A stretch of DNA of 64,000 nucleotides from Ornithinimicrobium sufpigmenti (GCF_004322775.1 NZ_CP036403.1:1-64000); one strand, 5' to 3'; shown: positions 40,090-48,363, counted from the stretch's first letter. Numbers and translations: made by a program. The notes: generated from the sequence alone by a model not told the origin.

Positions 40090-40190
40090 CCGCCGGAAGC
40101 GCAACGTGTTCCGGTACCACGCTGTACCCACCAGGCCGATGGGCACGGTCCCTGCAGCTTGGGCCATCAGGAGCAACCTGAGTCAGGCAG
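40090..40190. repeat. Right 101-bp target duplication of IS1634 element
   Basis: Second copy of 38221-38321, directly abutting the right end of the IS and in frame with the endonuclease gene. It carries the ATG at 40139 from which the endonuclease could be translated. Confidence 0.9.
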
Positions 40191-41164
40191 TGCCTGTCGA
40201 CCTTGTGCCTTTCAAGGACTGGTTCGACGCCCAGGATGACGCCCGCGAGCGCTTCCGGTGGGCTCTCCGAGACTCACTTGACGAGCTGTTGGATGGTCAA
40301 CGCACAGGGCGATGGGCCTACCAGCACCTCTCCAAGACCGAAAAGACGTACCTGGGCACCGCGGTTGAGGTTAACCTCACTAAGGAGTTTGAATTTCGCA
40401 ACGGGGCTCATCTTGATTGGCAGATCGCTGGCGGCGACATCGACTGCAAGTTCTCCAAGGATCTCGGTGGCTGGGAAATCCCAATGGAGATGTACCTATG
40501 TGAAGACCACGGCGACCGTCAGGGCAAGGCCAACCAAGCTGCGCTGGTGACATGGCTCAACGACGACACCAGCCAGTGGGCCGCTGGACTCATAACGGTT
40601 ACCGACGAGCGACTGCGCTGGCGTAGCGACACGACGACCGGCCAGCTCGTCCGCGCGTACAACCGGGACAACAAGCGCCGCCTTAACGACTCAGCACGTA
40701 AGGACATCCACTGGCTCTGGGGTGGTCTTCAAAATGACCTACCACGTAATCTCCTGCTCCACCTCAACGCTGACGTACGGGCTCGGGTTTTCTCTTTCCC
40801 GAAATCCGGACAAGCTCGTGTCAACCAGTTGTTCCGTGAAGTGCACGGGCGCATCGTGGGACGCCAAACCGTGCTCACGGTTGCTCAGCAGGAAGATGCC
40901 CCTAAGCGCGCCCGCGACGCCCGGTTGGGTCTACGCTCCGAAGGCATCCTGGTGCTCGGGCATCAGGACTCTCACCGGCATATCGCCCGTGCTTTAGAGC
41001 TTGCGACGCCAGTCAAGGGAGAGTGGATTGCGGTGCGCGTGGTGCCAGTGACCGAAGCTGATTCCCGGCCATTCTTCACGCTGAACGGCCTGCGGTGGGC
41101 GATGGCTCAGGACGCCGAGCCGGGATCCCCTGCACCCGAGTTGCCGAAGAAGGTCGTTTCGTAG
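40139..41164 (+). CDS. NaeI-like type II restriction endonuclease
   Basis: From ATG 40139, within the duplicated segment, the frame encodes 341 aa with the NaeI family signature over its length. Residues LLDGQRTGRW (51-59) correspond to the ligase-like motif of NaeI. HLSKTEKTYLGTAVEVNL precedes the catalytic set Glu77, Asp93 and IDCKFS (Asp102-x-Lys104), with the same spacings as NaeI Glu70/Asp86/Asp95/Lys97. The C-terminal allosteric DNA-binding half (QARVNQLFREVHGRIVGRQ, then LRSEGILVLGHQD) is present. NaeI is a type IIE enzyme needing two sites. The IS has removed the original upstream region, so expression is uncertain. Confidence 0.8.
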   Translation: MGTVPAAWAIRSNLSQAVPVDLVPFKDWFDAQDDARERFRWALRDSLDELLDGQRTGRWAYQHLSKTEKTYLGTAVEVNLTKEFEFRNGAHLDWQIAGGDIDCKFSKDLGGWEIPMEMYLCEDHGDRQGKANQAALVTWLNDDTSQWAAGLITVTDERLRWRSDTTTGQLVRAYNRDNKRRLNDSARKDIHWLWGGLQNDLPRNLLLHLNADVRARVFSFPKSGQARVNQLFREVHGRIVGRQTVLTVAQQEDAPKRARDARLGLRSEGILVLGHQDSHRHIARALELATPVKGEWIAVRVVPVTEADSRPFFTLNGLRWAMAQDAEPGSPAPELPKKVVS

Positions 41165-41388
41165 CTTGTTGGGCTTGCCATAGTTAGGGAGAGCTGGCCG
41201 AGGCTCCGTCACCGTGCGCACTGCCACTCCAGACAAGAGCGGATCCTGCTGATGTGCGTGTCCGTATCCGGGAGCGAGCCCGGTTGCCAGCGAAGAGTCA
41301 CGAGCATCCGCACCGGAGCGGCAAGCCGGGGCGAGGTAAGCCTGGCACGGGCCAGAGTCAAGCCTGGAACAGGTACTGTTGCGGTGAA

Positions 41389-41405
41389 GTTAACCCTCGG
41401 CTAAC
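41389..41405. promoter_or_regulatory. Inverted repeat upstream of GHKL cassette
   Basis: GTTAACC CTC GGCTAAC, 7-bp arms with one mismatch, about 50 bases before the XRE-GHKL gene. A plausible operator for its N-terminal HTH; inferred from position only. Confidence 0.4.
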
Positions 41406-41456
41406 ATTGGGAACGGCCGCGAGTCAGCGATCTGGTGGACTAGCTACTGGCAAGGG

Positions 41457-43568
41457 ATGGAGCGACGGATGAAGGTGCACGAGCGGCTCGACCAAGAGCT
41501 GAGCAAGCAGGGCAAGACTCAAGCAGCGCTCGCCGAGGCGGTGGGCGTGTCCTCCGCAACCGTGTCGCAATGGCGGTCAGGCACCAAGACCCCCAGCGCC
41601 ACGAATCTGGTGAAGGTGGCGGGTTTCCTCGGCGTCCAGCCGTCTTGGCTGTCTTACGGGGAACTTGGCGGGAAGACCAAGACTGTGGACCCGAAGCAGC
41701 GCGATGCCTACCGGCGCGAGTGTGTCTGGTACCACCGACCCGCACCGCAGGACGCCGGAAGGGAGCTCGGCAACGCTGCCGGCTTCGCGTTCCATGGTGG
41801 ATTGTCGACCTTCGGACGGGAGACGAGCCAAAACATCCTCGACGAGGCGCAGCCGGGCCAGCCCACCGTGGAAGCCCGCTACACCCTCATTGAGATCTCC
41901 GGGTCACGCCTCAACAGCTTCCTAGAGGCCATCAAGTTCGACGACCTCAAGCCCCACCTCGAGGCCGCGGCCGACAGCCGCCAGAAGGTGGCAGCGGTCA
42001 TTCGACGCGGGCTGAGTGCACTCGCTGACGACGGAAGGCTCATACTGCTGCGCGTCGAGGACTACGGGGCCAAGGGGCTCGTTGGGCCAGAGTACGACGA
42101 CGGCAACTACATGGCCGTGGTACGCAACATCCTCGACTCGTTCAAGGGTGACAACGCAGGCGGCTCCTACGGGCTGGGCAAGTCCGTGATGTGGGCCTGC
42201 TCGCAGTTCGGCATGGTCCTCATCAACAGCACGCTCTCCGTTGCCCAGGACGGCAAGCGAGAAGGACGGTACATCGGCCGACTCGAGCTGCCCTGGCACC
42301 GTCTGACAGCCGCCGAAGCGGGCAGTCCCGAGGCCTATGCCGGACCGGCATGGTTCGGTGAGAAGGACGAGGCACGCGGCGATGTCACGCGGTCCTACTG
42401 GGGCAACGAGGCCCTCGCGCTCGACACCTATCTCGCCCGGGACGAGGATCAGCCTGGTACGTCGTTCCTCATCGTAGGTGCATACGACCCCGACGAGCGC
42501 TTCCAGACGATCGAGGACATGCACGACGAGCTCGTGAGGGCACTGGCGGCGAACTTCTGGCCAGCCATGGTGGAACGCGCAGGTGACGACCCCGGCATGA
42601 TGACCGCGCTGGTCCGGTCCGAGCGGAACGGCGTCACCATCAAGTCCGACCTCGTCGACCCCCACTCGTACACACCCGCCAAGGCACGGATGCTCCGGAT
42701 GCACCGCGACGACCTCACCGTTGACAGCCTAGAGCAGCCAGGTGACGTCGTTCGGCGCCGTATCACTCTCGAGGTACCAAAGCGCTTGTCCGACGGCGCG
42801 CATGGCTCTCAGCAGCACGAGGCGGTTCTGCTAGTGACCGAGGCCGACGAGGACGATACCGACGCCAACCGGGTCGCCTTTCTGCGCGGCAGCCACATGG
42901 TCATCCGCGAGGAGCTAGTGCCTGGCCTTCGCATGGGCAGCCGAACCTTCCACGCCGTGGTGCTCGCTGGCCTTGCTGCTGGCGGCGAGCCCGCCGACAA
43001 GGCTGCGGACCGCTTCCTCCGGGCCGCCGAGCCTCCTGAGCACGACGACTGGATGGTGACTCCCGATGTGTCGAGCTCCTACGCCCGGGGTTACGGCACG
43101 GCGCTCAAAAACTTCAGGATCGAGGTCCGCAAGGCCATCCGCGAAATCGTCGGGCGTCCCACCCGTGACCTTTCCGATGGTCCCGATGCGCTCAAGGAGC
43201 TGCTTCGCATCAACCCGCCGACTGTCGACACGACGAAACGTCCCCGGGTCAAGAGCGCCGTTGGGAAGCCGGACGCCGAGGGACGGTGGTCCCTCGATGT
43301 AAGGGTCAGCCTTCCGGCGCGCGAGGCCCCCTGGCGCTTCAGCCCGGTTCTGCGGTTCGGAACCGACTCCGGCGCGGCCATCCCGGTCGTGTGGGAAAAG
43401 CTGGTCCCCGAGACCAGGTGCACCGTGACCGGTGACGTCGTCGTTGCGGAGGCAGGGGCCCGCGAGGTCCGGTTCCACGGCACCTCCAGGGCCGACACCC
43501 ACCCCGTTATGGCAAGTCTTGCGACGGCACTGGTTGACGTCCGCGTCTACAAGGAGGCGTCCAAGTGA
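41457..43568 (+). CDS. XRE-HTH GHKL ATPase (MORC/MutL-like)
   Basis: The 703-aa protein begins with an XRE helix-turn-helix (about residues 6-68: RLDQELSKQGKTQAALAEAV, then SSATVSQWRSGTKTPS). It continues with a GHKL ATPase: N-box RETSQNILDE (Glu122, Asn126, Asp129), G1 box RVEDYGAKGLVG (Asp202) and G2 box GGSYGLGKSVMW (about 235-246). The remaining 450 residues show no domain I can name. ATG 41469 has a better-placed GGAG than ATG 41457; numbering here is from 41457. GHKL ATPases of the MutL/MORC group are known in restriction-linked operons (Iyer, Abhiman and Aravind 2008). It is coupled to the next gene by a GTGA overlap. Confidence 0.82.
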   Translation: MERRMKVHERLDQELSKQGKTQAALAEAVGVSSATVSQWRSGTKTPSATNLVKVAGFLGVQPSWLSYGELGGKTKTVDPKQRDAYRRECVWYHRPAPQDAGRELGNAAGFAFHGGLSTFGRETSQNILDEAQPGQPTVEARYTLIEISGSRLNSFLEAIKFDDLKPHLEAAADSRQKVAAVIRRGLSALADDGRLILLRVEDYGAKGLVGPEYDDGNYMAVVRNILDSFKGDNAGGSYGLGKSVMWACSQFGMVLINSTLSVAQDGKREGRYIGRLELPWHRLTAAEAGSPEAYAGPAWFGEKDEARGDVTRSYWGNEALALDTYLARDEDQPGTSFLIVGAYDPDERFQTIEDMHDELVRALAANFWPAMVERAGDDPGMMTALVRSERNGVTIKSDLVDPHSYTPAKARMLRMHRDDLTVDSLEQPGDVVRRRITLEVPKRLSDGAHGSQQHEAVLLVTEADEDDTDANRVAFLRGSHMVIREELVPGLRMGSRTFHAVVLAGLAAGGEPADKAADRFLRAAEPPEHDDWMVTPDVSSSYARGYGTALKNFRIEVRKAIREIVGRPTRDLSDGPDALKELLRINPPTVDTTKRPRVKSAVGKPDAEGRWSLDVRVSLPAREAPWRFSPVLRFGTDSGAAIPVVWEKLVPETRCTVTGDVVVAEAGAREVRFHGTSRADTHPVMASLATALVDVRVYKEASK

Positions 43569-44563
43569 TCGCCATCTTCCCGTACGAGACGCTCGTCGGA
43601 GACGTCCGCGTCTCGATCGACAGCGTCGTCATCGACGGCAAGCCACTGTCAACCAACTACATTGACCCTGATCTGCCCGAGGTGGCGTTCCGTGATCTCG
43701 ACGCGGACCACTGGGATGAGGCCCATATCGACATCACCGTCACGGCTCCCGCTGCCGAGCTCGCTGGCCACAGCAACTGGCTCGACCCCAAGGCCGCCGC
43801 ACAGACGTTCTGCTCACACACGAACACGCGACGCGTGCTACCCCTCACGCCCGACCCCCACACCCCGGGCCGTTGGCACGGCACGGTCGTGTTGACCCGC
43901 GACGAATGGTATGGGCGTGCCACCTTGCGTGCCCTCGTGGCAGCCACCGTCGACGGCGTGGCGCACCGCGTCATCGGATCGAGCGAGTCTTGGGCTCTTT
44001 CCTTCGACGACCTGCCGCCGTCGCCGGTGCATGGCAGCATCGCAGTCCAGTGGGTGGACTTCGCCATCGACACCGAGCGCGGGCTCAAGAAGTTCAGCGA
44101 GGACGCTCACCACCTGCGGCTCGACCCCGACGCGCCCGTCCTCTACCTCAACAGCGGATTCCAGGGCTTGGAGGCACTGTTGGGTGACCGCCGGCGCAGG
44201 CCACGCGCGGAACAGGCTATGCACGACAGCACGCGGGTGGGTATCGCCAACGACGCATGGCAGGCCATGTTCGTCAACGCGCTCGACGCGGTAGAGATCC
44301 CTGAAGAGGGGCAGCCTGAATGGCCAGCCGAGGAGTGGAAGACGGTGGTACTGAAGACGCTCTTCCCGCGCATCTACGAGAACCTGGGCCCGGACGACGC
44401 CCTCATAGAGGCCGTGCAGGCGCGGCAATCGGGAGAGGGGTCCGGGGATCTCCTGGAGCGTCTCCTCCCGGCGGCCGCCAAGCAGGTAGGCGCCTCCCCC
44501 CTGTTGCGCCGCGGCATCTTGCTGCTGGAGAAGGATGCCGAAACGAAGGAGATGCCACAGTGA
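43565..44563 (+). CDS. Unknown protein, second gene of GHKL cassette
   Basis: A 332-aa soluble protein with no recognised family. The first half is beta-rich (VRVSIDSVVIDGKPLSTNYI, then HIDITVTAPAAEL) and has a conserved-looking WHGTVVLTRDEWYGRATLRA segment. The second half is helical (DAWQAMFVNALDAVEIPEEG, EEWKTVVLKTLFPRIYENLG). No catalytic motif or membrane segment is visible. GTG 43565 overlaps the ATPase stop, and its own stop overlaps the third gene's start, so it is a fixed component of the cassette. Confidence 0.75.
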   Translation: MIAIFPYETLVGDVRVSIDSVVIDGKPLSTNYIDPDLPEVAFRDLDADHWDEAHIDITVTAPAAELAGHSNWLDPKAAAQTFCSHTNTRRVLPLTPDPHTPGRWHGTVVLTRDEWYGRATLRALVAATVDGVAHRVIGSSESWALSFDDLPPSPVHGSIAVQWVDFAIDTERGLKKFSEDAHHLRLDPDAPVLYLNSGFQGLEALLGDRRRRPRAEQAMHDSTRVGIANDAWQAMFVNALDAVEIPEEGQPEWPAEEWKTVVLKTLFPRIYENLGPDDALIEAVQARQSGEGSGDLLERLLPAAAKQVGASPLLRRGILLLEKDAETKEMPQ

Positions 44564-45438
44564 CCGGACTCGCAACACCACTAGACGAGAAGAAGACCCT
44601 GGGCGGGGTAGCATCGTCGGTCCGCCTCACGCCTGCCTTCCGGCTCGGCAGCGCCGGTCTGGACGCCCAGGACTACCTGACAGAAGTCAGCGGCCTGCGG
44701 ACCCACAAGCTGGAGCCGGTCCACGTCCTGCTGGAGGAGGTTATGGCGCGGTACGACCAAGCTGAGGCAGCCGCGTCCGACTCGTGGCTCGGTCCCAGGC
44801 TGCACGCTGTGCTGCGCCTTTCGCGGCGTGAGGCCGGAAACCGTGCCGTCTGGCGCTTCCTGGGCCTGTGGGGTGCCGACTACACCCGCTGGCGGTTCGG
44901 ACCACCAGTTGGAGAGGACGACCCCGAGCAGGCCGCCAAATCGGAGCGCTTCGTGGGGCCAAGCAGCAAGCACGCACTCGCGCGCCTGTGGTGGATGGTC
45001 GAGGTCTTTCGCAACGGCAAGAACTACGCTCCGGCCGCGCTCGCCCTAACGAACCAGGACATCGTCAACAACCTGTTCCGCATGCGCATCTCGAACCACC
45101 GCCCAACAGCGTTGGCGGCTCTGGCGGTGCTCCCGTCGAGCGCGGACGGGACGATGCTCACCGGCGGCCGTGAAGCCAACGCTCTTGCCAAGGCCGCCAA
45201 CGCTGCGGCCTCCACACTGGTGCTCGACCTCATAGGGCCGGACATCGAACTAGATGCCTCGGCGAGGGTGCAGTGGGAGAGCGTCCGTGGTGACCACGAT
45301 CCTCGGGTGTACTTCGACAAGCTGCCCGAGGGCCCTGACGACGGGGAGGCGCCTGAGGAGTCCGTCGAGGCCATGAAGGTGTTGCTCACCGAGCTTATGA
45401 CCGGGGCGAAGGTACGGGGCAGGAAGTCGTCGGACTGA
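44560..45438 (+). CDS. DUF6339-like protein, third gene of GHKL cassette
   Basis: A 292-aa helical protein. The segment LHAVLRLSRREAGNRAVWRF with WGADYTRWRF, followed by ERFVGPSSKHALARLWWMVE, looks like the DUF6339 family as I remember it; that match is not certain. No enzymatic motif is seen. GTG 44560 overlaps the previous stop (GTGA). With the two preceding genes it forms a compact three-gene unit immediately downstream of a methyltransferase and a NaeI-like endonuclease. Confidence 0.7.
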   Translation: MTGLATPLDEKKTLGGVASSVRLTPAFRLGSAGLDAQDYLTEVSGLRTHKLEPVHVLLEEVMARYDQAEAAASDSWLGPRLHAVLRLSRREAGNRAVWRFLGLWGADYTRWRFGPPVGEDDPEQAAKSERFVGPSSKHALARLWWMVEVFRNGKNYAPAALALTNQDIVNNLFRMRISNHRPTALAALAVLPSSADGTMLTGGREANALAKAANAAASTLVLDLIGPDIELDASARVQWESVRGDHDPRVYFDKLPEGPDDGEAPEESVEAMKVLLTELMTGAKVRGRKSSD

Positions 45439-45975
45439 GGCCGGCAGAGCAGGACCAATAAGCAGGCGGGGCTGGAGTTCGGCGAGCGAGCGAGCCTGCG
45501 TCGTTGGACCACGACGCGGGCCCCATGGGACCTGCGTCGCGAGCTCGCAGAACAAGGGCTTGCGCATGTCCTCTACCGCGGGCCCTGCCTGGCGCTGTGC
45601 GAGGGGCTTACCCCTTCCTCCCTCGGTTAAGGTGGCGTCTTTGTCGAGTCTGCTGGTGGCACGGCTGCCCTCGGTACGGTGGTCGCCTGATGACGTACGA
45701 CGCCTCCCGCGCCGACAAGATCGAGGGCAACCGCATGGCCACGACGAGGGCCGCGCAGCGCCGGGCGGGCTCGCCTTGGTGTATGTACGCCATGCACGTA
45801 CCCACCACGGCTAGTCGATCAGCTTGACGGCAAGGCAGGGGTGGTCGAACTCGATGAGTGAGCTGGGCGGGACTTCCGGCCCACGTCCGCTGTACCCAGG
45901 TTCGTACGCCAGAAAGTACTTGAACGCGGTACCCGACCGGCGCCCCTAAGGTGCCTCCCGCGATAGAGCCCCGCT
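45439..45975. other. Gap after GHKL cassette
   Basis: About 540 bp without a convincing gene. A short frame at 45690-45827 (MTYDASRADKIEGNRMATTR) has no family resemblance. At 45908-45926 the sequence TACGCCAGAAAGTACTT resembles motifs near both att sites (15149, 48064). Confidence 0.35.
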
Positions 45976-47337
45976 GAGTGGTGGGCTTTGAGGTGATGCT
46001 CGTTGCCTACCGGTCGCTCTTTTCGAGGGCGACGCTTCCAGTATCGCTGGTGGGGTAGATCTTGGCCATGGAGCCTTCGGAGAGGTAGCGGCGGTCGTCG
46101 ACCTGCCACTCGTCGTGGGTGTCGGTCAGGACGGCGCCGACGAGGCGGATGACGGAGGCCTCGTTGGGAAAGATGCCCACGACGCGAGAGCGGCGCTTGA
46201 TCTCCTTGTTCAGCCGTTCCAGGGGGTTGGTGGACCAGATCTTGCGCCAGTGCTCTCGCGGGAATGCGGCGAACGCGAGCACTTCGGACTTTGCGCCGTC
46301 CATGAGCGGGCCGGTCTTGGGGTACCGGATGGCGAGGTCGTCACGGACCTTGTCCCACTGTTTGGCCATGGAGGCCAGGTCGGGTTGGGCGAAGATGGTG
46401 CGGAACACCGCGGCGACCATCTCGGTCTCGGCCTTGGGCACGTGCGCGAGCACGTTGCGGATGAAGTGGACCCGGCACCGTTGGTGGGACGAGCCCTGGA
46501 ACACCCGGGTCAGGGCGGCGACCAGGCCGGCGTGCTGGTCGGAGATCACCAGCTGAACACCGCCCAGGCCGCGCTTCTTCAGGCCGGTCAGGAACGCCTG
46601 CCAGAAGACCTCGTCCTCGCTGTCGCCCACGTCCAGGCCCAGGACCTCGCGGCGGCCGTGCTCGGTGACGCTGGTGGCGATCACCACGGCCTTGGACACG
46701 ACCATGGCGGCCTCGGTGCGCACGTGCAGGTAGGTCGCGTCCAGGTAGACGTAGGGGAAGCGGGCGTGGTCCAGGCTGCGGGTGCGGAACGCCCCGACGG
46801 ACTCATCCAGACCCGCACAGATCCGCGACACCTCCGACTTGGAAATCCCGGTCCCGCCCAGCGCGACCACGAGGTCGTCGACCGAGCGGGTTGACACGCC
46901 GTGGACGTAGGCCTCCATCACCACCGCGTACAGGGCCTGGTCGATCCGCCGCCGAGGCTCCAGGATGCTGGGGAAGTAACTGCCGGTGCGCAGCTTGGGG
47001 ATGGCGACGTTCACGTCGCCGCCCTTGGTCGTCAACAGCTTCGGCCGGGTGCCGTTGCGCTCGGTGGTCCGCTCCGGGGTGCGTTCGTACCGGGCGGCGC
47101 CGATCACCTGCGCGGCCTCGGCCTCGATCAGCTCCTGCAGGACCATGCGCACGGACTCGCGCACCAGGTCCACGCCGTCACCGGCGCGAAGTGCGTCCAG
47201 CAGGTCGGACACGGCAGACTTGGGAAGGGTCATCGGTGAGATCTCCTCTGGTGAGTACTTGGCGGTACACACCGAGCATCTCGCCGATGACCCCCCTACG
47301 TCAGGGAGCCACACCCACTCCCCAAACCCCACCACTC
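45976..47337 (-). mobile_element. IS256-family insertion sequence
   Basis: About 1.36 kb. The imperfect terminal repeats read GAGTGGTGGGCTTTGAGG at the left (45976-45993) and, inverted, GAGTGGTGGGGTTTGGGG at the right (47320-47337). It encloses one complete IS256-type transposase. No target duplication could be assigned with certainty. It separates the Vsr gene from the rest of the restriction cluster. Confidence 0.8.
46007..47233 (-). CDS. IS256-family transposase
   Basis: A 408-aa Mutator-type transposase from ATG 47233. The DDE residues lie in YVYLDATYLHV, VQLVISDQHAGL and STNPLERLNKEIKRRSRV; the signature HQRCRVHFIRNVLAHVPK is also present. The frame extends upstream to 47335, but that part overlaps the terminal repeat region and is not transposase-like. 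Full length and uninterrupted, so possibly active. Confidence 0.92.
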   Translation of the reverse strand: MTLPKSAVSDLLDALRAGDGVDLVRESVRMVLQELIEAEAAQVIGAARYERTPERTTERNGTRPKLLTTKGGDVNVAIPKLRTGSYFPSILEPRRRIDQALYAVVMEAYVHGVSTRSVDDLVVALGGTGISKSEVSRICAGLDESVGAFRTRSLDHARFPYVYLDATYLHVRTEAAMVVSKAVVIATSVTEHGRREVLGLDVGDSEDEVFWQAFLTGLKKRGLGGVQLVISDQHAGLVAALTRVFQGSSHQRCRVHFIRNVLAHVPKAETEMVAAVFRTIFAQPDLASMAKQWDKVRDDLAIRYPKTGPLMDGAKSEVLAFAAFPREHWRKIWSTNPLERLNKEIKRRSRVVGIFPNEASVIRLVGAVLTDTHDEWQVDDRRYLSEGSMAKIYPTSDTGSVALEKSDR

Positions 47338-47457
47338 CACGGGACTCTTACCCTCCCGCTGCCCGGAAATACGCGGATTTAGCCGCGCCAGAACGACTCC
47401 CGTGGACTCTGCAATGGACGGGTTGTGGCTCAGGGGACCTTCGTGCCATCGTCAATC

Positions 47458-47898
47458 ATGGCGAAGTCACGCGAGTCGTGGGCCACGTCACCGGCCGTCC
47501 GCCGCAGCATGCGATCCAACAAGCAGCGGGACACGGCGCCCGAGTTGGCCTTGCGCAGGGCCGTCCATGGACTGGGGCTCCGATACCGCGTGGATTACCG
47601 ACTTCCGCTCCCGGGTGCTACGCGCCGGGCTGATCTGGCATTCACCCGGGTGAAGGTCGCGGTCTTTCTCGATGGCTGCTTCTGGCACGGCTGCCCCGAG
47701 CACTTCACGGTCGCTAGGGCTAATGCTGAATATTGGGCTGGCAAGGCGATGCGCAACGTTGAGCGGGATCGCGACACCGATCTTCGGCTGGCTGGAGTTG
47801 GCTGGATCTCGATGCGGGTGTGGGAGCATACGGACCCAGCGGAGGCCGCCGAGCGTGTCGCGGTCGTCGTGCGCGAGCGTCGCAGGGACGGAAGCTGA
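47458..47898 (+). CDS. vsr: Very short patch repair endonuclease
   Basis: Vsr nicks beside T:G mismatches that arise when 5-methylcytosine deaminates, and so accompanies C5 methyltransferases. The 146-aa product has the family layout: RSNKQRDTAPELALRRAVHG, then RRADLAFTRVKVAVFLDGCF with WHGCPEH, and RDTDLRLAGVGWISMRVWEH. ATG 47458 is the start closest to the conserved N-terminus. Its probable partner is the methyltransferase at 36819, about 9 kb away, now separated by the GHKL cassette and two IS elements. It is the last gene before attR. Confidence 0.93.
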   Translation: MAKSRESWATSPAVRRSMRSNKQRDTAPELALRRAVHGLGLRYRVDYRLPLPGATRRADLAFTRVKVAVFLDGCFWHGCPEHFTVARANAEYWAGKAMRNVERDRDTDLRLAGVGWISMRVWEHTDPAEAAERVAVVVRERRRDGS

Positions 47899-48170
47899 GA
47901 GTGTGCCTCGTAGGGTCCGGCGGCCGCGCCCCTCCCCGGGCGCTCAGCGGACTTTGACCCCGCATGGGCGGCGCCCCGCTGACGGGGCAAGGATGGCGCC
48001 GAGTCATGGTCCCTCCCGGGGAGGTGGTGATGGCCCTCCGCTTCGTCACCTACGCACGCGGACCGTACCCCAGAAAAGTACTGCAGTGGGGGAAAGCTTT
48101 GGCGCGGTTGGGTGCCCCGCAACGCGACATACCCGCAGGTCAGAGGGTTCTCGCGTACCCCAATCGTGGA

Positions 48171-48237
48171 CTTTGCAAGCAGGGGGTTAGGGGTTCGAGT
48201 CCCCTCGCCTCCACCCAGGTCAGAGGCCCTTCCCGCT
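48171..48237. repeat. attR of the genomic island (partial tRNA-Ala)
   Basis: Exact 67-bp copy of 15057-15123. It holds only the 3' part of tRNA-Ala, so it is not a functional tRNA. It is followed by a hairpin (GGCCCTTCCCGC / GCGGGGAGGGTC, 48225-48251) related to, but diverged from, the terminator at attL. Confidence 0.92.
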
Positions 48238-48363
48238 CCGCGGGGAGGGTCTTTGTCGCGGTCCTACCCCAGATAAATGCTGGAGCCTCCAGCGCGGCTG
48301 TCGTCGACGTGTGACACCTGGTTGCCTCCGCAACTCGCCCCCGCCGGGTGACAGGATGGGAGT

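Larger units (their letters stand above)
15057..48237. mobile_element. Integrative genomic/defence island at tRNA-Ala
   Basis: The 67-bp direct repeat bounds about 33 kb that interrupts otherwise conserved chromosome. It contains integrase, excisionase-like and relaxase genes, toxin-antitoxin genes, many IS elements and several defence genes. Base composition is uneven and locally much less G+C-rich, notably at 17100-21060 and 29770-31180. No conjugative coupling or secretion genes are visible and the relaxase is frameshifted, so it now looks at best mobilisable and probably decayed. A second integrase 3'-end scar at 22442 and extra att-like debris near 48050-48165 suggest repeated accretion. 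Confidence 0.87.

Noticed and set aside
39017..41164. A single 715-aa protein across the IS end and the endonuclease
   Set aside because: The first half is antiparallel-frame noise inside the IS1634 transposase; only the part after 40090 is endonuclease.
48171..48216. Second tRNA-Ala gene
   Set aside because: Only the 3' part is present, with no acceptor 5' strand or D arm; it is the attR copy.
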